From an uncultured Lachnospiraceae bacterium (GTDB lineage Bacteria > Bacillota_A > Clostridia > Lachnospirales > Lachnospiraceae): DNA of 18,632 nt. Each line of letters begins with the position of its first letter. The stretch's first letter is position 1. Position numbers and translations under genes: made by a program. A model generated the notes under the pieces. That model made no database searches. It saw only the letters and a program-made list of their open reading frames with translations, and was not told the origin of the DNA. Below, piece after piece: positions 1 to 6,677 of this stretch. The stretch covers positions 1-18,632 of the forward strand of contig CADBNA010000237.1 of NCBI GenBank assembly GCA_902795835.1, read 5' to 3'.

Positions 1-363
1 ACCATTGTAGAAGAAGTATACCCGGCGCTTGCGGAATGTGACGCGCTGGTTATGCTGTGTCCGAATTACAACGACGCCATAGGCGCCAACCTGACTGCGA
101 CCATCAACCGTCTCACCGCCCTGTTCCGCAAGATGCCGTTTGACAGAAAATATCTGTTCGCTCTGATCGTTTCAGGCTACAGCGGCGGCGATATTGTCGG
201 CCGTCAGCTGATCGGGGCCATGAACATGAACAAATCGTTTATTCTGCCGCCCCGTTTTGCCCTGATGGAAATGGCCAATGCCGCAGGGAGCATTGAGCAG
301 GTACCCGGAGTAAATGACCGGGCTGCCGCGTTCGCGGAGCATATCGGGAGTTATATCTGCTGA
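1..363 (+). CDS. Flavodoxin-fold NAD(P)H-dependent oxidoreductase, C-terminal part (5' end outside window)
   Basis: The frame is open from base 1 to a TGA at 361-363, giving about 120 residues of a protein that begins before the window. The segment D-A-L-V-M-L-C-P-N-Y-N-D-A-I-G-A-N-L followed by T-I-N-R-L matches the flavin-binding loop and following helix of the NADPH-dependent FMN reductase / flavodoxin-like family, where the usual form is D-A-I-(I/V)-x-x-(S/C)-P-x-Y followed by a helix ending in D-R. The later strand F-A-L-I-V-S-G-Y-S-G-G-D also fits the family. Such enzymes bind FMN in the cytoplasm and reduce flavins, quinones or other acceptors with NAD(P)H; the substrate cannot be told from this fragment. 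It is separated from the following operon by 850 bases and a promoter, so it is probably not functionally tied to it. Confidence 0.72.
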   Translation, partial: TIVEEVYPALAECDALVMLCPNYNDAIGANLTATINRLTALFRKMPFDRKYLFALIVSGYSGGDIVGRQLIGAMNMNKSFILPPRFALMEMANAAGSIEQVPGVNDRAAAFAEHIGSYIC

Positions 364-488
364 GAAGTCAATAGGGGACGGTTCTGTTTGGCCCCGGAAA
401 GACTGCTTAACATCGAAAAAACAGAAGCTAATCAAGCAGTTTCTATTTAATTGCTTAGCGGATGTTTATTATTATGATGAGACAGGCG

Positions 489-533
489 CCGGTACGGAGA
501 CAGAAACCATTTGAATGGTCTCCGCTGTACCGG
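489..533 (+). terminator. Hairpin after the oxidoreductase gene, possible terminator
   Basis: CCGGTAC (489-495) pairs with GTACCGG (527-533), and GGAGAC (496-501) pairs with GTCTCC (518-523) after a 3-base bulge. The stem has 13 base pairs in two blocks. It sits 126 bases after the upstream stop codon. The run after it is TCCGGGCTATTTTC rather than a clean T tract, so intrinsic termination is only a possibility. Confidence 0.4.
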
Positions 534-584
534 TCCGGGCTATTTTCATCTAAAACCCCCCCAGATTAATATGCCCGGCGACAC

Positions 585-741
585 CTGGGCTTCGGAAGGC
601 CTTTTCTGGGTTTTTTGCACACTTTTCTCCTTTTTGTGCCCAACTCTCTGTTCGGATAGCTAGATCTGGGCTCCTGAAAGCCTTTTCTGGGTTTTTTGCA
701 CACTTTTCTCCTTCTTGTGCCCAACGCCCTGCTCGATTAGC
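585..741. repeat. 81-bp tandem direct repeat, two copies plus a decayed third start
   Basis: Copy 1 (585-660) and copy 2 (666-741) align base for base at a shift of 81. The core CTTTTCTGGGTTTTTTGCAC and the following ACTTTTCTCCTT(T/C)TTGTGCCCAAC are almost identical, and the copies end in GGATAGC and GATTAGC. At 747, exactly one more period on, the bases CTGTACTTCAGCCCGCC still resemble the repeat start, which suggests a decayed third copy. GCACA and TGTGC inside each unit can form a short stem around a pyrimidine-rich loop. Confidence 0.85.
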
Positions 742-1002
742 CGCATCTGTACTTCAGCCCGCCTTTCCAATGCTATTCGCAAGATTCTATTCCCTGAGCT
801 CCGTCATCTGCGGATTCAGACGGAAACAAGAGTGCCAACTCATTATTTCTGTACCCGGGTAACCTGGGAGACCGGGGGTATTGTTACCCCTGCCGCTATA
901 CGTGCGTGCTGATAGTGCTATAACCATCCATTAAGAAACCAGAAAAAAATAATGCAAAGAGCCTCGTCTTTTTTGATCTTTTAACTTCTTTCCAAAAAAG
1001 TG

Positions 1003-1031
1003 TAGACAAATCGTAATAACGATGCTATACT
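1003..1031 (+). promoter_or_regulatory. Sigma-A-type promoter of the WXG operon
   Basis: TAGACA (1003-1008) and TATACT (1026-1031) are separated by exactly 17 bases, and TGC directly precedes the -10 box as in extended -10 promoters. Transcription should start near 1038, giving a leader of about 175 bases before the first ATG at 1212. No other promoter of this quality was seen before 13836 in the stretches between genes. Confidence 0.75.
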
Positions 1032-1063
1032 CCATATTATCGAATTCATTATTCATATCTCTT

Positions 1064-1115
1064 TGAAGTTCCTTTCGCAAATCGGGCTTTCCTATATACC
1101 ATACGGGGAACTTCA
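1064..1115 (+). promoter_or_regulatory. Structured 5' leader: 9-bp perfect inverted repeat
   Basis: TGAAGTTCC (1064-1072) is the exact reverse complement of GGAACTTCA (1107-1115). Two G-U pairs can extend the stem inward. The motif ATCGGGC occurs in the enclosed region (1081-1087) and again after the hairpin (1126-1132), and CGCAAAT occurs near both copies. This lies in the transcribed leader, about 25 bases after the predicted start site. It does not match a riboswitch class I recognise, and no T tract follows. Confidence 0.5.
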
Positions 1116-1211
1116 CACTGTCCATATCGGGCATATACGCAAATCTGACAGAAAAACTGAATACGGAAAGAACACTTTTGATTCAGGCATTTTGAATGAG
1201 GAGGAATCATT

Positions 1212-1496
1212 ATGGCCACAAAAGTCGAAAGAAGCGGTATTGAGGCGTGCATTGTGAAAGTCAATGCTGCCATAGAAACCCTTAACCAGGCTGCGTCTAA
1301 TGTTAACACCGCTATGAATGAGCTGCCGGCATACTGGGAGGGCGCGGCCTATGAAAGGGCACGAGGTACATATGAAGAGGAATACCAGCCGCTTCTGACA
1401 GTTACGGTTCCGGAAGCGGTGAGCAGCTTTCGCGATTATATCCGGAACTGCATGGAAACAATCCTGGAAATTGACAGCGAGCTGGCCGGGGGCTGA
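1212..1496 (+). CDS. WXG100-family (ESAT-6-like) protein
   Basis: A 94-residue, mostly helical protein with the motif W42-E43-G44 in the middle, where the WXG100 family has its turn between two helices. Length and motif position fit the family. The C-terminal Y-x-x-x-D/E export signal known from actinobacterial members is not clearly present. WXG100 proteins usually form dimers and are exported by, or form part of, type VII secretion machinery. The start is well supported: GAGGAGG at 1198-1204 stands 7 bases before ATG 1212. It is the first gene of the operon, after a long leader, and 8 bases precede the next start. No EssC/FtsK-like ATPase is encoded in the window, so export is inferred from family membership only. 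Confidence 0.82.
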   Translation: MATKVERSGIEACIVKVNAAIETLNQAASNVNTAMNELPAYWEGAAYERARGTYEEEYQPLLTVTVPEAVSSFRDYIRNCMETILEIDSELAGG

Positions 1497-1504
1497 ACCG
1501 GCTG

Positions 1505-1930
1505 ATGGGAGACATTCTTCGATGGGTTATGGAACAGAAAAGCTGCGAGATCCGGATCCAACAGCTGGACAGCGCCCTGTGCAGATGGGAGGCGGAAGAA
1601 GCCGCACTCCGGCAGTTCCGCGGGTCTGCAGAAGAGACGCAGGGAGAGCTGGCGGAGCGGAACAGCGTATCCCTGCAGGCGGCAGGGGATCTGGAAAATA
1701 TGGCAGAAACCTGCCGGACAGCAGGCATCTGCGGAAGCAATGCAGGCGGAGAAACAGGACGCGTCGGCAGGGGGCTTGCAGAGATGGCACTCACAGAACT
1801 GCAGGAACGGATTGACAGGGAACTGCATTCTTATGAAGAAAAAATGGACAGTGCCAGAAAGGAGCTCCGCCACGCCAGGGCCAGAAGAGAGCAGCTGGAG
1901 CAGATGATCCGCGAAGACTCGGAGGGATAG
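1505..1930 (+). CDS. Small coiled-coil protein of the WXG operon, unknown function
   Basis: 141 residues, rich in Glu, Arg, Ala and Gln, with two helical heptad-like stretches: roughly residues 8-65, and 94-138, which is strongly charged and ends just before the stop. A Gly-rich break (around 75-90) separates them. There is no signal peptide or membrane segment. I do not recognise a named family. The gene lies 8 bases after the WXG100 stop and 3 bases before the next gene, so it is cotranscribed. Small coiled-coil partners are common next to WXG/LXG proteins, where they act as targeting or chaperone-like partners; assigning that role here is inference. The ribosome binding site is weak (GGGGGCT ending about 11 bases upstream), so ATG 1529 (M9) is an alternative start. 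Confidence 0.7.
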   Translation: MGDILRWVMEQKSCEIRIQQLDSALCRWEAEEAALRQFRGSAEETQGELAERNSVSLQAAGDLENMAETCRTAGICGSNAGGETGRVGRGLAEMALTELQERIDRELHSYEEKMDSARKELRHARARREQLEQMIREDSEG

Positions 1931-1933
1931 AGC

Positions 1934-2263
1934 ATGGGCGTAATTGTGGATGAAGCAGCGCTTTCAATCTATGCAAACCGGACAGAGCAGTATGCCGGGT
2001 TCATTGCAGCCTGCATAGACAGGTATGCAGCTGCGGTACTGGGTGTGCTTGGCCCGGGACAGGGACTGCATGACGACGTGCTTGAAGCCAGACTTACAGA
2101 GATGGCGGCGGAGGCAGAGAATATCAGGAATGCTATACCGGCCGCCGGCGAGATAATCTCTGCCTGTCTGCGCAATATGGCGGCTGAGACGGCAGAGGCG
2201 GATCAGTTTATCTGGGAGGACGGAGGATATGAAGAGGCTGCTGCTGCACTCCATTCCTGCTGA
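1934..2263 (+). CDS. Small helical WXG-like protein, unknown function
   Basis: 109 residues forming two predicted helical halves around a turn L-G-P-G-Q-G-L (residues 39-45), followed by D-D-V-L-x-x-x-L-T-E-M. This helix-turn-helix layout resembles WXG100-fold proteins, but no W-x-G is present at the turn; the only Trp is near the C-terminus (W-E-D-G). GGAGGG (1921-1926) lies inside the end of the preceding gene and gives a good ribosome binding site 7 bases before ATG 1934. The last 35 bases overlap the start of the 57-aa ORF at 2229. A role as a partner of the WXG proteins in a heterodimer or pre-secretion complex is plausible but unproven. Confidence 0.68.
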   Translation: MGVIVDEAALSIYANRTEQYAGFIAACIDRYAAAVLGVLGPGQGLHDDVLEARLTEMAAEAENIRNAIPAAGEIISACLRNMAAETAEADQFIWEDGGYEEAAAALHSC

Positions 2264-2402
2264 GAGGCGAGTGCTGAGAGGTGAGGTGCTGAACGGCGTG
2301 GTGCTGAACGGTGCGGTACTGAACCGCACGGAACTGAACAGCATGGTTTCAGAAAAAGGGGCGAACAGACCAGCCGGTAAATCACGGAATCTAAACGAGT
2401 AA
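2229..2402 (+). CDS. 57-aa ORF with five pentapeptide-repeat-like units
   Basis: An ATG at 2229, with GGAGG at 2222-2226 and another GGAGG a few bases further upstream, opens a frame of 57 codons to TAA at 2400-2402. It overlaps the end of the preceding gene in a different frame. The product starts M-K-R-L-L-L-H-S-I-P and then carries five tandem five-residue units: RVLRG, EVLNG, VVLNG, AVLNR, TELNS. Leu is invariant at the centre of each, as in pentapeptide-repeat proteins, whose consensus is A-(D/N)-L-x-x. Five units are too few for a full right-handed beta-helix. The repeats lie on an exact 15-bp DNA period, so recent expansion by slippage is possible. The good ribosome binding site and the otherwise unexplained gap before 2437 favour a real gene. 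Confidence 0.5.
   Translation: MKRLLLHSIPAERRVLRGEVLNGVVLNGAVLNRTELNSMVSEKGANRPAGKSRNLNE
2268..2342 (+). repeat. 15-bp tandem repeat array, five units
   Basis: Five consecutive 15-base units start at 2268, 2283, 2298, 2313 and 2328, with core (G/C)TG-CTG-A(A/G)(C/A)-(C/G/A)G(C/T). Units 2 and 3 are the most alike (GTGCTGAACGGC and GTGCTGAACGGT). The period equals five codons of the overlapping 57-aa frame. Confidence 0.8.
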
Positions 2403-2436
2403 AAGCGGCAGAGGAAGGTTATGACGGGAGCCTGGC

Positions 2437-2709
2437 ATGAGCGATATAGCGGAAGTGCTGCCTGAGAAGCTTGCGGCAGCAGAAATGGAACTGGAGGCGA
2501 TTGCGCTGATGCTCACAAGTCTGGAGGCTCCTTCCTGGCAGGGAGATCCGGCGGGAGGGCAGACCATAGCCGAACTGGCAAATGTGACTCTGGCACTGAA
2601 GTCTGCGGCAGCGGGCGCCGCCGGCCTGTGCCTCCGGACAAGGCAGAGGATGACGGCTGCCAGAGAACTGCTTACGGCGGCGGACCGGATGCTGGCTGCA
2701 GAGAGATAG
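2437..2709 (+). CDS. Second small WXG-motif protein
   Basis: 90 residues, alanine- and leucine-rich, predicted as two helices around a turn that contains S-W34-Q-G36-D-P-A-G-G, so it carries its own W-x-G motif in the correct mid-protein context. It is otherwise unlike the 94-aa WXG100 protein at the operon start. GGGAG (2426-2430) stands 6 bases before ATG 2437. Two different W-x-G proteins in one operon commonly form a heterodimer in type VII loci; that is inference here. No signal peptide is present, as expected for a WXG protein. The family match is weaker than for the first protein because the sequence is short and of low complexity. Confidence 0.66.
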   Translation: MSDIAEVLPEKLAAAEMELEAIALMLTSLEAPSWQGDPAGGQTIAELANVTLALKSAAAGAAGLCLRTRQRMTAARELLTAADRMLAAER

Positions 2710-2768
2710 AGCCAGTCGGATTCGGAAGAACCCTGACGGGCAGCTAAAGAAAAACGGGAGACAGATTT

Positions 2769-3686
2769 GTGAGGAGAAGAAAAACGTACTGTGCGGCAGG
2801 CTGCCTGCTTCTGGCAGCCGGGGCTGCTGCGGGCATGGGCGGGCAGAAATATCCGTATATGCAAGGGGACACGAATGCAGAACATATTCATGCAGCAGGC
2901 AGCAGGAAATATCCGTATTCACCCGGGGACGCCGTATCTGGCATGGAGGAGACTGGTGATCTGAGCCTGTATGGATGCGCGGCCGCAGCAGAAAGAAATC
3001 ATGAGGAAGCGGGAACGGCAGATATTCTCACGGAGCGCCAGAAACGCATTCTGCGGGAGAGACATCTGCCGGAGAATTATGAGGAACTGACAGCACTTCA
3101 GAAAGAATCCATCCGGACCATTGAGGAACTGCTCCGGTATCTGGAGGAAAAATATAAACGGTCCTTTGTTTTTGCGGAATATCATCCGCCTTCCGTGCTG
3201 GAGCCGGACACAGTGTCGATGCTGTTTCGGGAAGAAGGAAATTCACGCAGCCGGGCAGCTGTTATCCGCAGGACATCCACTGGAAAAGAAGTAAGATTGT
3301 CAGATGATTTTCCGGCTGTTGCTGCCGAATCTGTATTGGAAGAGGCATTAAAAAGCTATGTCTTCGACCGCCTTCATATCCGGTGCAAGGTCTTTGGATT
3401 CATCAGCAGGGCAGAGCTGGAACAGCCGCCTGATACCTTGAGGCAGCTGAAGGGAGTGATCACGGCGGACACCTGTATATGGCTGTCAGATGAAGCCGTA
3501 ACAAAGCAGAAGGCGGAAGAATTTGCTGAAAGCCTGGAAGAATGGCTGTTCGCCTGCGATATCGAGGGCCGCTGTCAGGTGATGCTTCTGGAGAAAGAGG
3601 ACTGGAACCGGGTAAACAGCCGGGATTACGCGCGGTTTTTTGCGGAAGATGTCTGTCTGTTCAGAAAAATAATCCGCATTACATAG
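2769..3686 (+). CDS. Exported protein of unknown function in the WXG operon
   Basis: 305 residues from a GTG start, with GGGAG at 2756-2760 placed 8 bases upstream. The N-terminus (M-R-R-R-K, then a hydrophobic stretch to about residue 21, Ala/Gly rich) looks like a signal peptide or membrane anchor; no convincing lipobox Cys follows the hydrophobic core. Residues 24-65 hold a decayed 20-residue duplication (K-Y-P-Y-x-x-G-D twice). Residues 85-135 are charged and helical and contain L-T-E-R-Q-K and L-P-E-N-Y-E-E-L-T, which I associate loosely with uncharacterised Clostridia secreted proteins. The rest is mixed alpha/beta. It is placed between the small WXG proteins and the hydrolase gene (19 bases to the next start), so it may be a surface-side accessory protein. 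I cannot name a family. Confidence 0.72.
   Translation: MRRRKTYCAAGCLLLAAGAAAGMGGQKYPYMQGDTNAEHIHAAGSRKYPYSPGDAVSGMEETGDLSLYGCAAAAERNHEEAGTADILTERQKRILRERHLPENYEELTALQKESIRTIEELLRYLEEKYKRSFVFAEYHPPSVLEPDTVSMLFREEGNSRSRAAVIRRTSTGKEVRLSDDFPAVAAESVLEEALKSYVFDRLHIRCKVFGFISRAELEQPPDTLRQLKGVITADTCIWLSDEAVTKQKAEEFAESLEEWLFACDIEGRCQVMLLEKEDWNRVNSRDYARFFAEDVCLFRKIIRIT
2841..2960 (+). repeat. Decayed 60-bp duplication inside the exported-protein gene
   Basis: GAAATATCCGTAT occurs at 2846-2858 and again at 2906-2918, exactly 60 bases apart, each followed by a CGGGGAC or AGGGGAC block at the same offset. In the protein this gives K-Y-P-Y-M-Q-G-D and K-Y-P-Y-S-P-G-D, 20 residues apart. The remainder of the two units has diverged. 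Confidence 0.6.
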
Positions 3687-3705
3687 GGAGAGGTGCGGTT
3701 GCGAT

Positions 3706-5409
3706 ATGAAAGCGGTAATGGAGCTGACAGATGAAGAACTGTGCATGCTGGAGCAGATCTGTTATCTGGATGACTCGGTGGCAGAGGCGGCAGGTGCCGT
3801 GTCCTATGCAGGCATAAGCGACAGAGACGCCGGCCTGTCATTGGAAGATATTCTGGCGGGATTTGACGAAGAGGCTCTGTCAGAACTCCGGACGCTTGGA
3901 GATACAGAGGTCGGACGCTCCTGCATCAGCGGGAAGGAATGGGCAGGAATCCTGCAATACGTGAAGGGAAGCCGGCTGAAGGATCTGGTCGTCAGAGATA
4001 CTCTTCCCGGGGAAAACGGTATCTCTCTGGCGGTTACATATGTACAGCCGGGACGGACAGACCGGGCAATTGTGGCATTTAAAGGAACAACGGGTCCGGG
4101 AGAATGGGCTGATAATATCGGGGGCATGAATGCGGCCGACACACCGGCGCAGCAGGAAGCAATCCTGTATATCGAAGAACAGCCCTATGAGCATCTGACC
4201 GTAACCGGGCATTCCAAGGGAGCCAACAAAGCGATGTATGCGGCTGTGCTGTCACCCCGGACAGACCGCTGTGTGGCCTTTGACGGGCAGGGATTTTCAG
4301 ACAGGTTTATCGACAAATACGGAGCAGAGATTCAGGAGAGAGCCGGCCGTATCCGCAGCTATTCCCTGGAAACGGATTTTGTCCATATTCTGCTGTTTCC
4401 GGTTCCGGGCGGCCGTCAGATTTTCTGCAAAGGTTTCGGAGTAGAAAACGCAAAACAGAATCACAGCCCGAATTCGTTTTTTCAGACAGACGGGGAAGGA
4501 AATCCGGTGACAGATGCGGAAGGCCTGCCTGTTATCGTCACCTCCGCAGGAGGACGGGCTGTGCGGGAGAATCCGTCTGTAACGGTGCTGCACCGGTTTT
4601 CCTCTTTTTTGATGAATAATGCATCCGAAGAGGACAGAAAAGAAATTGTCGGATATCTGGAGACGGTCGTTCCGATTGCCATGTCCGGGGAAGACGCCGG
4701 GGAAAAAAAGAACAGCATTCTGCGCATTACCGGGGAAAACACGGATGCCGTCGCCGCCATACTGGCCTGGCTGGCTCTTTTTATGCAGCAGTATGATTAC
4801 GGCCCGGAGACGGCAGAGCAGATCATGGACGCGCTGGGTCTGGGAACCCTGGACGGGATACTGGGATTCAGCCTCTCAGCAGTGCTTACAGTCGCGCCGG
4901 ACAGGCTGACCAACGGACGGCAGGACCGGGATATACAGGGTTTGCTGACCATTGCGGACAGGGCTGTTACCAGACTGACAGGGCATTCTGTACAGCTGGC
5001 AGAGATATGGAAAGCCGCCGACAGGAAAGCAGCGGAGATCAGCGGCAGCCGGGGGGACGGTGACAGAGCGGCCGGAAGTTACAGGATTCGTGATTTTTCA
5101 GATGAAGCATGGGAGAGGCTGGATGGCGGCCTGCAGAAAACGGGAGACCCGGAAGGCCTTTCCGTATCCGGATGGGCCGGTTACGCGGGAGACCCCTGGT
5201 TCGAAAAGATCCGGGCCGGGGAAGTGATGCACGGTCTGGATGTGTATGCGCGGGCGGCAGGGGATACGGCAGGACTGAGCCGCCGCCAGGCACAGAGAAT
5301 ATTTGAACAGGTAAATGAAATAGACACAAAGTACGCAGCGCTTCTGCAGGCAGGAACAGGGGAACTGCAGAAAATAAGTGCGATTCTGGGAGGAATCGGG
5401 AACCGCTGA
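3706..5409 (+). CDS. DUF2974/Mbeg1-like alpha/beta-hydrolase (lipase-like), type VII-associated
   Basis: 567 residues. An N-terminal helical part (1-115) precedes a lipase-type core: V-A-F-K-G-T-T-G (around 123-130), the nucleophile elbow G168-H-S170-K-G172, the strand V-A-F-D-G-Q-G-F, S-L-E-T-D225 and N-H253-S-P-N-S-F. S170, D225 and H253 are in the right order for a catalytic triad. This spacing is typical of the DUF2974/Mbeg1-like family found in Firmicutes next to WXG/LXG genes. The C-terminal 300 residues contain a short hydrophobic stretch, A-I-L-A-W-L-A-L-F-M, and a helical tail. No signal peptide is visible, so if it leaves the cell it would need a type VII-like route. GGGAGAGG (3686-3693) is 12 bases from ATG 3706; M5 (ATG 3718) is an alternative start. 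An ester-cleaving activity is inferred from motifs; the substrate is unknown. Confidence 0.8.
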   Translation: MKAVMELTDEELCMLEQICYLDDSVAEAAGAVSYAGISDRDAGLSLEDILAGFDEEALSELRTLGDTEVGRSCISGKEWAGILQYVKGSRLKDLVVRDTLPGENGISLAVTYVQPGRTDRAIVAFKGTTGPGEWADNIGGMNAADTPAQQEAILYIEEQPYEHLTVTGHSKGANKAMYAAVLSPRTDRCVAFDGQGFSDRFIDKYGAEIQERAGRIRSYSLETDFVHILLFPVPGGRQIFCKGFGVENAKQNHSPNSFFQTDGEGNPVTDAEGLPVIVTSAGGRAVRENPSVTVLHRFSSFLMNNASEEDRKEIVGYLETVVPIAMSGEDAGEKKNSILRITGENTDAVAAILAWLALFMQQYDYGPETAEQIMDALGLGTLDGILGFSLSAVLTVAPDRLTNGRQDRDIQGLLTIADRAVTRLTGHSVQLAEIWKAADRKAAEISGSRGDGDRAAGSYRIRDFSDEAWERLDGGLQKTGDPEGLSVSGWAGYAGDPWFEKIRAGEVMHGLDVYARAAGDTAGLSRRQAQRIFEQVNEIDTKYAALLQAGTGELQKISAILGGIGNR

Positions 5410-5429
5410 GTTTCCAGGGGGATTTTGAC

Positions 5430-6677
5430 GTGAGGGACCTGAATTATCTGAAAAACCGCCCCATTGCCGTGCTTGGCAGCGGCGCAGTCGGGAAAACGCT
5501 GGCGGCAGACTGCAAGCTCGGAGGAGCTGAAGTGCGCCTCTGGGGCAGTGAGGAATATGCGGATGTATCTATCAATATGCTTAACAGGACGGGGATCCTG
5601 CTCGATGGCATCCAGCGGAACAGAGATTGTTTTGAGCGCTCGGGAAGAGCTTTCCCGGATCTGGTGTCCACAGATATGTCCGCCGTTCTCAGAGGGGCAG
5701 GTCTCGTCTGCGTGGCCACAACTGCCTGGCGTCATGAAAACCTTTTCCGGCAGATGATCCCGCATTTGGAAGACGGCCAGGTCATTATGATTTTTACAGA
5801 CAACTGGGGAAGTCTGCTTTTGCGCAGAATGATGAGGGAAGCCGGCTGTATGAAGCAGGTGATTACAGGCGGCTGGTCGTCAGCGCCTTTCGGTACACGG
5901 ATCGAGACGGCAGGAGGCTACCGTTTTCCGCACGTGGGTGTAAAGTACCGGGCCGTTACCCTGCGGGGGGCTGCCCTTCCCGCCTGTGATACAGAGGCAT
6001 TTCTGGAGGCATCCCGGTATCTGCCGGCAATGGATGCGGTTACCGCAGGCGACGGGCCGGTACCGGGAGATACGGTGCTGGATATAGATTTTGCCAATGT
6101 AAACCCGGTCATTCACGTGCCGGCATCCGTTCTGGGCGTTTCCGCAATGGAAAACTGGGGAATTATTTCCGGCCGGTATGATAAAACGGAGTATTCCATG
6201 TATTCCCATGGACTGTGTCCTTCCATCTGTGAGGTACAGGTTCAGTTTTATAAAGAGGAGTCCGCTCTGGCAAAGGCCGTTGGTGTGGGCATGCCGGAAT
6301 ACCGCCGGGAGATGTTCTTTTCCCGCAGAAGTGTTTTGACACAGGAGTACATGGGGCTCGATCCGGAAGGAAATGACAATGCCGTCTTTCCCCTTAACCG
6401 GCCTTCAGATGAAGGGAACACCGGTCCTGATACGATACATCACCGCTATTTTACCGAAGACATCCCGGTCAGCTGCAAACTGTACCATGACCTGGGAATT
6501 GTCTATGGAGTCCCCACACCGGTCATAGATGCCCTGATTACTCTCGGGGGAGCTTTTCACGGAAAAGACTACTTCAGAGAAAGCCGGTACACGCTGGATT
6601 ATCTGGGGATAAGCGGGATGACGGCGAAAGAACTGAATGCCTATCTGAGGACCTTTCAGAGCAGTGAAAAGGGATGA
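5430..6677 (+). CDS. NAD(P)-dependent octopine/nopaline dehydrogenase-family enzyme (opine dehydrogenase)
   Basis: 415 residues from a GTG start, preceded by AGGGGGA at 5416-5422. The N-terminal Rossmann fold has G16-S-G-A-V-G21 after a hydrophobic strand. The C-terminal half shows octopine-dehydrogenase features: D-F-A-N-V-N-P-V-I-H around the active site (the His and Asn are the expected catalytic neighbourhood), and near the end R-Y-F-T-E-D-I-P and V-P-T-P-V-I-D-A-L-I, both typical of the family. Members condense the amino group of an amino acid with an alpha-keto acid by NAD(P)H-dependent reduction, giving opines. The same family includes enzymes for opine-type metallophores, but no nicotianamine-synthase-like partner is encoded here. 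The stop overlaps the next start (ATGA at 6674-6677), which couples it to the ATP-grasp gene. The substrate cannot be read from the sequence. Confidence 0.85.
   Translation: MRDLNYLKNRPIAVLGSGAVGKTLAADCKLGGAEVRLWGSEEYADVSINMLNRTGILLDGIQRNRDCFERSGRAFPDLVSTDMSAVLRGAGLVCVATTAWRHENLFRQMIPHLEDGQVIMIFTDNWGSLLLRRMMREAGCMKQVITGGWSSAPFGTRIETAGGYRFPHVGVKYRAVTLRGAALPACDTEAFLEASRYLPAMDAVTAGDGPVPGDTVLDIDFANVNPVIHVPASVLGVSAMENWGIISGRYDKTEYSMYSHGLCPSICEVQVQFYKEESALAKAVGVGMPEYRREMFFSRRSVLTQEYMGLDPEGNDNAVFPLNRPSDEGNTGPDTIHHRYFTEDIPVSCKLYHDLGIVYGVPTPVIDALITLGGAFHGKDYFRESRYTLDYLGISGMTAKELNAYLRTFQSSEKG

Larger units (their letters stand above)
364..1002. other. Intergenic region without a supported gene
   Basis: About 640 bases lie between the oxidoreductase stop and the promoter of the WXG operon. 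Open frames here are short, lack good ribosome binding sites and have no recognisable product. What can be seen is a hairpin at 489-533, an 81-bp tandem repeat at 585-741, and a small region at 857-890 where the inverted repeat GGGTAAC (857-863) / GTTACCC (883-889) competes with GGGGTA (875-880) / TACCCC (885-890). The stretch is richer in T runs on the + strand than the surrounding genes. Confidence 0.6.

Noticed and set aside
314..514. 66-aa frame after the oxidoreductase gene
   Set aside because: It overlaps the oxidoreductase end in another frame, has no recognisable motif and no good ribosome binding site, and it runs into the hairpin at 489-533.
570..741. Minus-strand frame across both 81-bp repeats encoding a Lys/Arg-rich peptide
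   Set aside because: It is open through both units because the period is a multiple of three, but a stop lies just upstream and there is no ATG or ribosome binding site; kept only as a remark.
715..912. 65-aa frame over the end of the 81-bp repeat
   Set aside because: Its start lies inside the repeat without a ribosome binding site, and its product is Cys/Arg/Thr-rich with no resemblance to a family.
2268..2342. CRISPR-like array
   Set aside because: The 15-bp units follow one another without spacers and match codon periodicity, so this is a coding tandem repeat, not CRISPR. No CRISPR array, tRNA, rRNA or insertion sequence was seen in the window.
2775..2804. Lipoprotein signal in the 305-aa protein (A-A-G-C near residue 12)
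   Set aside because: The Cys lies before most of the hydrophobic core and the -3 residue is not Leu, so a lipobox is unlikely; a plain signal peptide or anchor fits better.
5430..6677. Complete staphylopine/pseudopaline-type metallophore cluster
   Set aside because: Only the dehydrogenase-family gene is present; no nicotianamine-synthase-like gene, racemase or metal transporter is in the window.
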